Shown here in pieces: positions 7,091 to 11,539 of a stretch of 23,896 nt of DNA; the stretch's first letter is position 1; each line of letters opens with the position of its first letter. The position numbers were made by a program, and so were the translations under genes. Source of the stretch: a virus; IMG/VR virus record IMGVR_UViG_3300047554_000100, positions 1-23,896 of that record. The stretch is one strand, 5' to 3'. The notes beneath the pieces are model-generated. The model was given only the letters and a program-made list of their open reading frames with translations. It was not told where the DNA came from and did not search any database.

Positions 7091-7118
7091 TGGACAAGCT
7101 AAAAATCTATGTTATAGT
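7091..7118 (+). promoter_or_regulatory. Rightward sigma-70-like early promoter
   Basis: TGGACA (7091-7096), a 16-bp spacer and TATAGT (7113-7118) match sigma-70 at 5/6 in each hexamer. It is the last promoter-like element before the first rightward gene at 7169 and would start transcription near 7125. Repeats directly upstream suggest regulation. Confidence 0.6.
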
Positions 7119-7168
7119 TCATCCATGTTCAACACAAACACCAGCCGCAAGGCGCAGGAGCAAACATC

Positions 7169-7375
7169 ATGTACATTGAAAATACCAAAACTGGCGTCAC
7201 CTACTACATACGTACTTGCAAAGATCGTGCTGGTTTTGCATCGTGCGTTATCCATCGTCAGGGAAACACTGAAAAGCTGGTCATGCGTGAAGTTTACCCG
7301 ACACGTTCACGAGCATATCACAGTGCCTTGAAAGCTTGTGAAGCTTTAGCACGCAATCATGCATACTTCAACTGA
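7169..7375 (+). CDS. Small early protein of unknown function
   Basis: 68 aa. The sequence alternates beta-like segments (TGVTYYIRTC, FASCVIHRQ, KLVMREVYP) with a C-terminal helix (RAYHSALKACEALARNHA), suggesting a compact mixed alpha/beta fold. I do not recognise a family. I chose this frame because AGGAG lies 8 nt before the ATG and because the protein looks globular. An overlapping frame starting at 7125 lacks a Shine-Dalgarno. It is the first gene of the rightward operon and lies directly after the promoter at 7091. First-position small genes in phages are often host-takeover or regulatory proteins, but that is only an inference here. Confidence 0.65.
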   Translation: MYIENTKTGVTYYIRTCKDRAGFASCVIHRQGNTEKLVMREVYPTRSRAYHSALKACEALARNHAYFN

Positions 7376-7389
7376 AAGGAAACACTATC

Positions 7390-7482
7390 ATGAACACTTG
7401 GAAAGACTATCTCACCGCCGTAGTCATTGGCCTTGTGCTTACTGTACTGGCCTTGGAGTACTTTGACGTACTGGTCAAATAA
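7390..7482 (+). CDS. Predicted single-pass membrane microprotein
   Basis: 30 aa: a short polar start (MNTWKDY), then a continuous hydrophobic segment of about 16 residues (LTAVVIGLVLTVLALEY), then an acidic/basic end. AAAGGA precedes the ATG by about 9 nt. It sits 14 nt after the previous gene, in the same direction. The size and single predicted membrane helix suggest an inner-membrane peptide. Its function is unknown. Confidence 0.55.
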   Translation: MNTWKDYLTAVVIGLVLTVLALEYFDVLVK

Positions 7483-7510
7483 CACTATCAATCAATCAAG
7501 CGAGACTATC

Positions 7511-8149
7511 ATGCAAGCTATCAACACCACAAAATTGACTCTCAAGACAGCTAAAGACATAGCGGGTACACTGGGCAAGCCTTCAAAAATGCCGGGTTTG
7601 TCTTATGGTATATCCGCTAAACAATGCATAACTGGTGCAAAGCTTGCAAAGATTGAAGGTACAGTCTGTCACGGATGCTATGCGCTTAAGGCTAACTATA
7701 GTTATCCCAGTGTACAGAAAGCCCATATTAAACGCGGGGATTCTATCATGCATCCACTGTGGGTTAAGGCCATGGTAACGCAAATTCTCGCCAGCAAGAC
7801 TGGCTATTTCAGGTGGCACGATAGCGGTGATTTGCAAAGCTTTCAACACCTTCTAAACATTGTTTCTGTAGCTGAAGCTTGCCCTAGTGTCGCGTTCTGG
7901 CTACCTACTAAAGAGAAAAAATTTATTAGTCAATACTTGGAAAGCTTCGGTAACTTTCCTAACAATCTGTGCATACGTGTATCCGGCGCCATGGTGGATG
8001 GTCCTAGGCCCGATTTTTCGCATACGTCAACCGTAGTAACCGACCCTGCTAAGGCAACGTGTCGAGCCTTCGAAAATAACAATAAATGCGGGGATTGTCG
8101 TAAATGCTGGAATAAAGATTTTAAGAATGTAGCATATCTTAAGCATTAA
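7511..8149 (+). CDS. Gp88-like cysteine-cluster protein, function unknown
   Basis: 212 aa. The N-terminal part has C39, C53 and C56 in a 'C-x13-C-x2-CYA' arrangement. The centre has YFRWHDSGDLQSFQHL and 'CPSVAFWLPTKE', and the end has CRAF...KCGDCRKCW, a further Cys group. The 'CxxCYA ... R.H.SGD...  ...P...F...TK' pattern resembles the Gp88 family of phage proteins. Two separated Cys groups could bind iron-sulfur clusters or zinc, and a distant relation to radical-SAM-type folds is conceivable, but no activity is established. I chose the ATG at 7511; a longer frame from 7427 would run over the microprotein gene and has a low-quality N-terminus. The ribosome-binding site is weak (GCGAG). Confidence 0.65.
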   Translation: MQAINTTKLTLKTAKDIAGTLGKPSKMPGLSYGISAKQCITGAKLAKIEGTVCHGCYALKANYSYPSVQKAHIKRGDSIMHPLWVKAMVTQILASKTGYFRWHDSGDLQSFQHLLNIVSVAEACPSVAFWLPTKEKKFISQYLESFGNFPNNLCIRVSGAMVDGPRPDFSHTSTVVTDPAKATCRAFENNNKCGDCRKCWNKDFKNVAYLKH

Positions 8150-8166
8150 TTCTAGATTGTAGACTG

Positions 8167-8192
8167 TAGCATATCCGTGATAGTGTATGCTA
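8167..8192 (+). promoter_or_regulatory. Inverted repeat TAGCATA-N12-TATGCTA
   Basis: Perfect 7-bp arms at 8167-8173 and 8186-8192 lie in the gap between the Gp88-like gene and the DUF6927-like gene. The left arm is part of an 11-mer, TGTAGCATATC, that also occurs at 8128-8138 in the end of the preceding gene. It could be an operator or an mRNA hairpin; no U-run follows. Confidence 0.4.
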
Positions 8193-8237
8193 TGGCCTAC
8201 AATTGTCTGTAGGGTTAGCCTTTAAAGGGGTTTCACA

Positions 8238-8819
8238 ATGGGCTGGGTTTTCTATCCTGACAATCAAGCATTGACACCTGATGCTATGCTTAAACGGGAA
8301 TTTAACTGTACAGACACTAGCGGTACAGTTTATAACGTAATAGATAGCGCGACTAGGGGCAATGCATGGTACGCTATCGTGCAAGTAACAATGCCTGACA
8401 GTACCATTAAATACTGGGGCGCAGTATGTCTGTTTAAACGTTCTAAACGGCTAAACGAATTCGGATATAAGGATATAGGCGAGTCAGCAGGCCCTAATGC
8501 GGCTAATGCGCCCTTACGTATCGTTGATAAGCTTGATAAGTTACGGCCAATTGACCCTAATGACGAGAGTTTAGGGGCTAAATGGGCTAGGGACTGGCGT
8601 GCTAGGTGTAGGGCTAACGCTAAAGCTAAAAAGCGCCCTGAATTGTCTAAAGGCATGATCGTAAAATTTACCGATAATGGCCCTGAATTTTTGTTAGATT
8701 CTAAGGCTGGCCCTCGCCGGGGATGGTATGTTAGAATGTTGAACGGCTATGGTACGGGCTCACTGTACTACGCTAGCGCAAAACAATGTAACAATGCAAC
8801 AATCATTCAAGGGGTCTAA
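8238..8819 (+). CDS. DUF6927-like protein
   Basis: 193 aa. It begins MGWVFYPDNQ and contains LKREFNCTD, a beta-rich 'AWYAIVQVTMPD..IKYWGAVCL' region, then NEFGYKDIGESAGPNA and a basic WRARCRANAKAKKRP segment. The order 'MGW.FY ... REF ... GYKDM.ES.GP ... WR.RCR.N' is the pattern I associate with the DUF6927 family seen in phages and plasmids. The C-terminal third ('GMIVKFTDNGPEFLLDS') looks like an SH3-like or beta-barrel segment. No function is established. AAAGGGG precedes the ATG by 7 nt. The gene is followed at once by another small gene with an equally strong site. Confidence 0.7.
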   Translation: MGWVFYPDNQALTPDAMLKREFNCTDTSGTVYNVIDSATRGNAWYAIVQVTMPDSTIKYWGAVCLFKRSKRLNEFGYKDIGESAGPNAANAPLRIVDKLDKLRPIDPNDESLGAKWARDWRARCRANAKAKKRPELSKGMIVKFTDNGPEFLLDSKAGPRRGWYVRMLNGYGTGSLYYASAKQCNNATIIQGV

Positions 8820-8820
8820 A

Positions 8821-9018
8821 ATGTATCAAGTACAATTCATATCAAGTGGGATAGTAGCTTTTAGTTCTACTGATAGGGCTATGTGTCAACACTTCATTGA
8901 GTGTAATAACTATTCCGAAGACATACCAATGATTGACCCTGATACGGGCGAGATTGTCCCGGATCAATGGGTTAAGGGTGAATGTCTTAATCTGTTTAAG
9001 CTTATAAAGGTAAAATGA
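8821..9018 (+). CDS. Small phage protein of unknown function
   Basis: 65 aa. It starts MYQVQFISSGIVAFSSTDRA, then has 'CQHFIECNNYSEDIP', and ends in a DPDTGEIV turn and a Lys-rich tail. The fold is probably a small beta sheet with one helix. I do not recognise a family. The ATG is one base after the stop of the DUF6927-like gene, and AAGGGG lies 6 nt upstream, so it is translated in the same operon. Confidence 0.6.
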   Translation: MYQVQFISSGIVAFSSTDRAMCQHFIECNNYSEDIPMIDPDTGEIVPDQWVKGECLNLFKLIKVK

Positions 9019-9019
9019 T

Positions 9020-9151
9020 ATGTGGCCCTTTCCATCTGTCAATGGCGTTAGAACGCCTGAATCACTAGCTTTAGAGTCTCTGCCACCAGAGAAACCTAAA
9101 ACAGTGTATGAAGTATGTCAATTAACTGAACCCGAGGAGGCATTGCTATGA
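9020..9151 (+). CDS. Proline-rich small protein, hypothetical
   Basis: 43 aa, starting MWPFPSVNG with a PPEKPK stretch in the middle and an acidic end (QLTEPEEALL). There is no predicted membrane segment. AAAGG lies about 8 nt before the ATG, and its stop overlaps the next start as ATGA. The tight coupling on both sides is the main support, since the protein is short and unrecognised. Confidence 0.5.
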   Translation: MWPFPSVNGVRTPESLALESLPPEKPKTVYEVCQLTEPEEALL

Positions 9152-9381
9152 AATCATACATATACACCATCGAAGATACCTTCATGGGTATCGAATTGAC
9201 TATTGAAGGTGAATTGGTAGACTGGGGGGATAACTCACCACCTGAGATAGTTATCAATGATATTTCATATGGTGATAAACCATTGTCCTTGTGGTGTCTT
9301 AGTGATAGCTTCATCAAGCATTGCCAAGATAGGATTTTCCAGACATGGTGTTTTGAACCTACAAAGAAGGAACAAGCATGA
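9148..9381 (+). CDS. Small phage protein of unknown function
   Basis: 77 aa, acidic. It begins MKSYIYTIEDTFMGIELTIE and continues with ELVDWGDNSPPEIVI and a 'DRIFQTWCFEP' end. The alternating hydrophobic pattern suggests a small beta-rich fold. A GAGGAGG site lies about 7 nt upstream. It overlaps the previous stop by 4 nt and the next microprotein start by 4 nt, so these three genes form a coupled series. The function is unknown. Confidence 0.6.
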   Translation: MKSYIYTIEDTFMGIELTIEGELVDWGDNSPPEIVINDISYGDKPLSLWCLSDSFIKHCQDRIFQTWCFEPTKKEQA

Positions 9382-9458
9382 GGGAACAGTTAAAAATCAC
9401 TGGTCTATTGGCTTTTATCATCATTCTGTACATTGTAGGAGGATACATTGATGCATGA
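9378..9458 (+). CDS. Predicted membrane microprotein
   Basis: 26 aa: a polar start (MREQLK) followed by a hydrophobic stretch, ITGLLAFIIILYIVGGYI, long enough for one membrane helix. It overlaps the preceding gene as ATGA and contains the GGAGGA site of the following 18-aa frame. It is too short for a family call. Confidence 0.45.
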   Translation: MREQLKITGLLAFIIILYIVGGYIDA

Positions 9459-9507
9459 ATGCCCTGAAAAGGCCCTTAAACGGGCTTTAGAGACGATTTC
9501 AGGATAA
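9451..9507 (+). CDS. 18-aa microORF with strong ribosome-binding site
   Basis: This frame (MHECPEKALKRALETISG) has AGGAGG 8 nt before its ATG and overlaps the preceding microprotein by 8 nt. It contains the convergent terminator-like hairpin. It may be a real micropeptide or a chance frame; the Shine-Dalgarno is the only strong evidence. Confidence 0.3.
   Translation: MHECPEKALKRALETISG
9469..9488. terminator. Terminator-like hairpin between convergent genes
   Basis: AAGGCCC and GGGCTTT form a 7-bp stem (one G-T wobble) around a 6-nt loop. Read on the minus strand the stem ends in a short run of four T, fitting weak termination of the HNH gene that stops at 9499. The rightward strand lacks a good T-run, so rightward termination would be inefficient. 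Confidence 0.45.
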
Positions 9508-9960
9508 ATTCATATCTGGAAGAGTCCACGGCTTCACGATGCGCTGTTCAATGGCTCTGATCTTATTCAATAGTTCATCTTCCCGATATCTTTGGGCACG
9601 GATTGACTTTTGAAAAGATTCACCCATTTCTGATAGTTCATCGTCCGACCATCTAACAAGCTTTTCAAACAATGAATGATACTTTTCTTCAAGAAACTCT
9701 AAACGATCCATGACAGTGATAAGTTTTCGAGCACCTAGCAGACGGTTACATTCACTGCAACAAGGGACAGTTGATAGAGGGATTTGAGACCTGCGTAAAG
9801 CTTCTAAACCGAATGTTTCGACCCAAGACAAGGGAGGAACATGGTCTAAGGTCTCAGCAGGACAGGCACAGTAGATGCAGGTATATCCTTCTTCAATGTA
9901 ATGACGGCTATATAGTCCGTTGTATGTGCGATAAAGTCTGTTTCGTTCTTTGTTGTTCAT
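9499..9960 (-). CDS. HNH endonuclease, opposite to its neighbours
   Basis: 153 aa from the ATG at 9960; a TTG at 9972 is an alternative. The N-terminal half is an HNH-type zinc-bound nuclease domain: CIYC at 28-31, the catalytic-type DH at 39-40 ('ETLDHVPP'), then 'PCCSECNRLLG' with CxxC and Asn at 68-72. The C-terminal half is helical and charged, probably for DNA contact. The gene faces left inside a rightward gene array and has its own promoter and a terminator-like hairpin. That is the pattern expected of an inserted homing-type endonuclease. No interrupted host gene or intron ends are visible, so it would be a free-standing type. The start has only a weak GGA site. Confidence 0.8.
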   Translation of the reverse strand: MNNKERNRLYRTYNGLYSRHYIEEGYTCIYCACPAETLDHVPPLSWVETFGLEALRRSQIPLSTVPCCSECNRLLGARKLITVMDRLEFLEEKYHSLFEKLVRWSDDELSEMGESFQKSIRAQRYREDELLNKIRAIEQRIVKPWTLPDMNLS

Positions 9961-9978
9961 AGTAAAATCCAAAAATGG

Positions 9979-9987
9979 TGCTATAAT
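9979..9987 (+). promoter_or_regulatory. Rightward extended -10 promoter
   Basis: TGCTATAAT is a perfect extended -10 reading rightward toward the gene at 10042; no clear -35 is seen, which extended -10 promoters tolerate. It shares bases with the leftward -10 of the HNH gene. The core CTATAATTGTA (9981-9991) is identical to the one at 6529-6539. Confidence 0.45.
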
Positions 9988-10013
9988 TGTACCATAAGTT
10001 TACAAAAAATCAA
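9986..10013 (-). promoter_or_regulatory. Leftward promoter of the HNH gene
   Basis: On the minus strand TTGATT (10013-10008), a 16-bp spacer and TACAAT (9991-9986) form a good sigma-70 match. The start would be near 9979, giving a very short leader before the ATG at 9960. Confidence 0.55.
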
Positions 10014-10029
10014 TACGTAAAATTACGTA
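10014..10029. promoter_or_regulatory. Palindrome TACGTAA-AA-TTACGTA, possible operator
   Basis: Perfect 7-bp arms with a 2-bp centre abut the -35 of the leftward HNH promoter and precede the AAGGAG of the rightward gene at 10042. The short centre suits a dimeric DNA-binding protein better than an RNA hairpin. Confidence 0.45.
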
Positions 10030-10041
10030 GAAGGAGTTAAA

Positions 10042-10287
10042 ATGCGCTGTATAGCCTGTGATAAAAGATTGTCTGACTATGAGACAACACTTAAACACGC
10101 TGAGACAGGTCACTACCTTGATCTGTGCATGGACTGTCTGAGCGAGATAGCACGACAAGTACCCATGCCAGTGAAGGGAAGGAAAGACCTTATTCACAGT
10201 ATGGATACTCAAGAAGAAGTTGACGAATTGACAGAAGTGGAGTACAATAAGTACTTTAAAGGAGACAGAGAAGATAAAGATACATAA
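10042..10287 (+). CDS. Small two-knuckle zinc-binding protein
   Basis: 81 aa. CIAC (residues 3-6) and CMDC (29-32) form two zinc knuckles, with 'GHYLDLC' between them, as in zinc-ribbon or treble-clef fingers. The C-terminal half is acidic (DTQEEVDELTEVEYNKYF). The acidic tail and small finger suggest a protein- or nucleic-acid-binding adaptor, but no family is recognised. AAGGAG lies 6 nt before the ATG. It follows the divergent promoter pair at 9979-10013. Confidence 0.65.
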   Translation: MRCIACDKRLSDYETTLKHAETGHYLDLCMDCLSEIARQVPMPVKGRKDLIHSMDTQEEVDELTEVEYNKYFKGDREDKDT

Positions 10288-10290
10288 ATG

Positions 10291-10327
10291 TAATATACTG
10301 TTAATGTATATTATTATTGTTATACAT
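10291..10327 (+). promoter_or_regulatory. Two mutually exclusive AT-rich hairpins
   Basis: TAATATAC (10291-10298) pairs with GTATATTA (10306-10313). Alternatively ATGTATA (10304-10310) pairs with TATACAT (10321-10327). The two share the GTATA segment, so only one can form. They lie between the gene ending at 10287 and the promoter at 10350-10378. The stems are AT-only and weak, so function is uncertain. Confidence 0.3.
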
Positions 10328-10349
10328 ATATAAAGTTACTTTAAAACGC

Positions 10350-10378
10350 TTAAGATACGTTAAAGTATCCTTTATAGT
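10350..10378 (+). promoter_or_regulatory. Rightward sigma-70-like promoter
   Basis: TTAAGA (10350-10355), a 17-bp spacer and TATAGT (10373-10378) match 4/6 and 5/6. The spacer contains a GATAC...GTATC inverted repeat (10354-10369) that could bind a regulator. Transcription would begin near 10385, ahead of the 59-aa gene at 10440. Confidence 0.5.
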
Positions 10379-10396
10379 ATAGCAAGAATCGTGCCA

Positions 10397-10412
10397 GCAT
10401 ACGCAAGTATGC
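10397..10412 (+). promoter_or_regulatory. GCAA-tetraloop hairpin in a 5' leader
   Basis: GCATAC-GCAA-GTATGC is a perfect 6-bp stem with a GNRA tetraloop, about 30 nt before the ATG at 10440 and just after the predicted start of transcription. It is likely an mRNA-stabilising 5' structure, like the GCAA hairpin at 631-644. Confidence 0.45.
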
Positions 10413-10439
10413 GTACAACTTTAACAACTTGGAGTCATC

Positions 10440-10619
10440 ATGTCTGAAGTTAATTTTGAAGAAGCGCATTACTATTGGGTTTTGTCTGAAGTTTGTGATC
10501 TTATTCGAGATTATGGGTACACTAAAGTACTCATGGATATAGACAAATCATTGAGGAATCAGGACTTAGAAGTTACCTTGAAGAATACGATTCCAGACAC
10601 TCTGGAAGAGGATCATTGA
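10440..10619 (+). CDS. Small acidic phage protein of unknown function
   Basis: 59 aa, starting MSEVNFEEAHYYWVLSEVCD, predicted mostly helical, with an acidic C-terminus (DTLEEDH). TTGGAG precedes the ATG by about 6 nt, and a promoter and leader hairpin lie upstream. I recognise no family. Two Asp/Glu-rich helices suggest a protein-binding role, which is only a guess. Confidence 0.6.
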   Translation: MSEVNFEEAHYYWVLSEVCDLIRDYGYTKVLMDIDKSLRNQDLEVTLKNTIPDTLEEDH

Positions 10620-10676
10620 ATGATTATGTCTGTTTGTCTTGTTGTCTTGACACTTATAAAAGTAAGCATAAAGTAA
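10620..10676 (+). CDS. 18-aa hydrophobic microORF
   Basis: MIMSVCLVVLTLIKVSIK is a hydrophobic peptide starting immediately after the stop of the preceding gene, with AGAGGA about 7 nt upstream. It overlaps the promoter-like element at 10647-10674. It could be a membrane peptide or a chance frame. Confidence 0.25.
   Translation: MIMSVCLVVLTLIKVSIK
10647..10674 (+). promoter_or_regulatory. Rightward promoter with consensus -35
   Basis: A perfect TTGACA (10647-10652) is followed by a 16-bp spacer and TAAAGT (10669-10674), a 4/6 -10. It lies just upstream of the gene at 10690 and could feed the replication genes. Confidence 0.45.
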
Positions 10677-10689
10677 CAAAGGAACGTAA

Positions 10690-10941
10690 ATGAGTATGTT
10701 GTCTTTAAACATGAATATCAATGACTGTGCAGTTACTGTAGAGTTCTATTGGTATGGTGAAGATCCTGATTGGGAGACAATGATTGTTAATGCTCTATTG
10801 CCCTCTACAGTGGCTCCTGAAGCTATGTATTGGGTAAAGGTTAACGATCTACTGTCTGACGATGATTGGAATGCTATCGAGGCAGAGATTTTCTGGAACA
10901 AAGATAAACTACAGATACAGGCACATGAACAGGACTATTGA
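10690..10941 (+). CDS. Small phage protein of unknown function
   Basis: 83 aa, acidic, Trp- and Asp-rich: VTVEFYWYGEDPDWETMIV and VNDLLSDDDWNAIEAEIF stand out. The pattern of a beta strand followed by an acidic helical end resembles small conserved podovirus proteins of unknown role. AAAGGAA lies about 5 nt before the ATG, directly downstream of the promoter at 10647. It is followed at one base by the GC-rich gene at 10943. Confidence 0.65.
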   Translation: MSMLSLNMNINDCAVTVEFYWYGEDPDWETMIVNALLPSTVAPEAMYWVKVNDLLSDDDWNAIEAEIFWNKDKLQIQAHEQDY

Positions 10942-10942
10942 A

Positions 10943-11539
10943 ATGAGCATCCAATCACGTAGTGATGTAGAAGTAATTAGCCTCTTAGAGGCGTCCAGCC
11001 CTGTAAGGGCAATGAAGCAGGCGCTGGAGGCTATTGCAAACAGCGGCGACTTTCTATTCAACTGGCACGACTGCGAACCAAACAATGAACGCGAAATGTC
11101 TCGTTACCAAGAAGTGCTTGCGATGAACGAAAAGGCCTTCACCACCCTCCGCACCGCCATCGATGCCGCTGAGAAGCAAAGCGCAGAGGAACGTAGTTCC
11201 GTAGAGCGCGGGGAGCCGGCGGCGTGGCGCGAAGCCGTACTTGATCTTATTGATGACTGCCCCGGCTTGACAATGGAGCAGGATCACTGGCTCACCCGGC
11301 GAGTTAAGGAAATCGACGCACCGTCCGCAGCACCTGTGCAGGAGCCGGTGGCGTGGGTGTACAAAGACAAATACGGCAACTTGCATGAAAGCTCTTCGCC
11401 AACAGTACCTCCTGATAGCTTCCCGGTTTACACCCAAGAAGAAATCCAGCGCCTGAGCGCACTGGTACGGGCACAGCAGATCACCATCGACAAGCTGGAG
11501 GCAGCAACTGAGAAAGCACATGACGAGCAAATTCCTTAA
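10943..11539 (+). CDS. GC-rich phage protein with two EPxAW motifs, probably imported
   Basis: 198 aa. The N-terminal half is helical (AMKQALEAIANSGDFLF...). Two similar motifs, GEPAAW (90-95) and QEPVAWVY (133-140), precede a WREAVLDLIDD helix and a KYGNLHES...FPVYT segment, and the end is a coiled coil (IQRLSALVRAQQITIDKLEA). 'EPVAW...PLYT'-type modules are familiar from proteobacterial, especially beta-proteobacterial, phage and prophage proteins of unknown function. The base composition is clearly higher in G and C than the flanking genes (for example GCGCGGGGAGCCGGCGGC near 11206). I chose the ATG at 10943, with AGGA about 9 nt upstream; the C-terminus overlaps the primase-helicase start by 20 nt. 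Confidence 0.65.
   Translation: MSIQSRSDVEVISLLEASSPVRAMKQALEAIANSGDFLFNWHDCEPNNEREMSRYQEVLAMNEKAFTTLRTAIDAAEKQSAEERSSVERGEPAAWREAVLDLIDDCPGLTMEQDHWLTRRVKEIDAPSAAPVQEPVAWVYKDKYGNLHESSSPTVPPDSFPVYTQEEIQRLSALVRAQQITIDKLEAATEKAHDEQIP

Larger units (their letters stand above)
6244..7168. other. Divergent control region without a convincing gene
   Basis: About 925 nt separate the leftward packaging operon from the rightward early operon. I see no ORF here with a good ribosome-binding site and a protein-like sequence. The stretch contains hairpins near the leftward genes, a strong leftward promoter, AT-rich direct repeats, ACTTAC repeats, a pyrimidine-rich strand (CCCCTCCCCCC near 6811-6820), palindromic operator-like sites and a rightward promoter. 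These are listed separately. The combination suggests a regulatory switch and possibly a replication origin. Confidence 0.7.

Noticed and set aside
7125-7331. 68-codon frame starting exactly where the 7091 promoter would begin transcription (leaderless start)
   Set aside because: It overlaps the 7169 gene in another frame; that gene has AGGAG and a more protein-like sequence. The overlapping frame is rich in unlikely Ser/Thr/Lys runs.
7427-7510. Longer N-terminus for the Gp88-like protein
   Set aside because: It would read over the 30-aa microprotein gene in a shifted frame, and the added sequence looks random. The ATG at 7511 fits the family start better.
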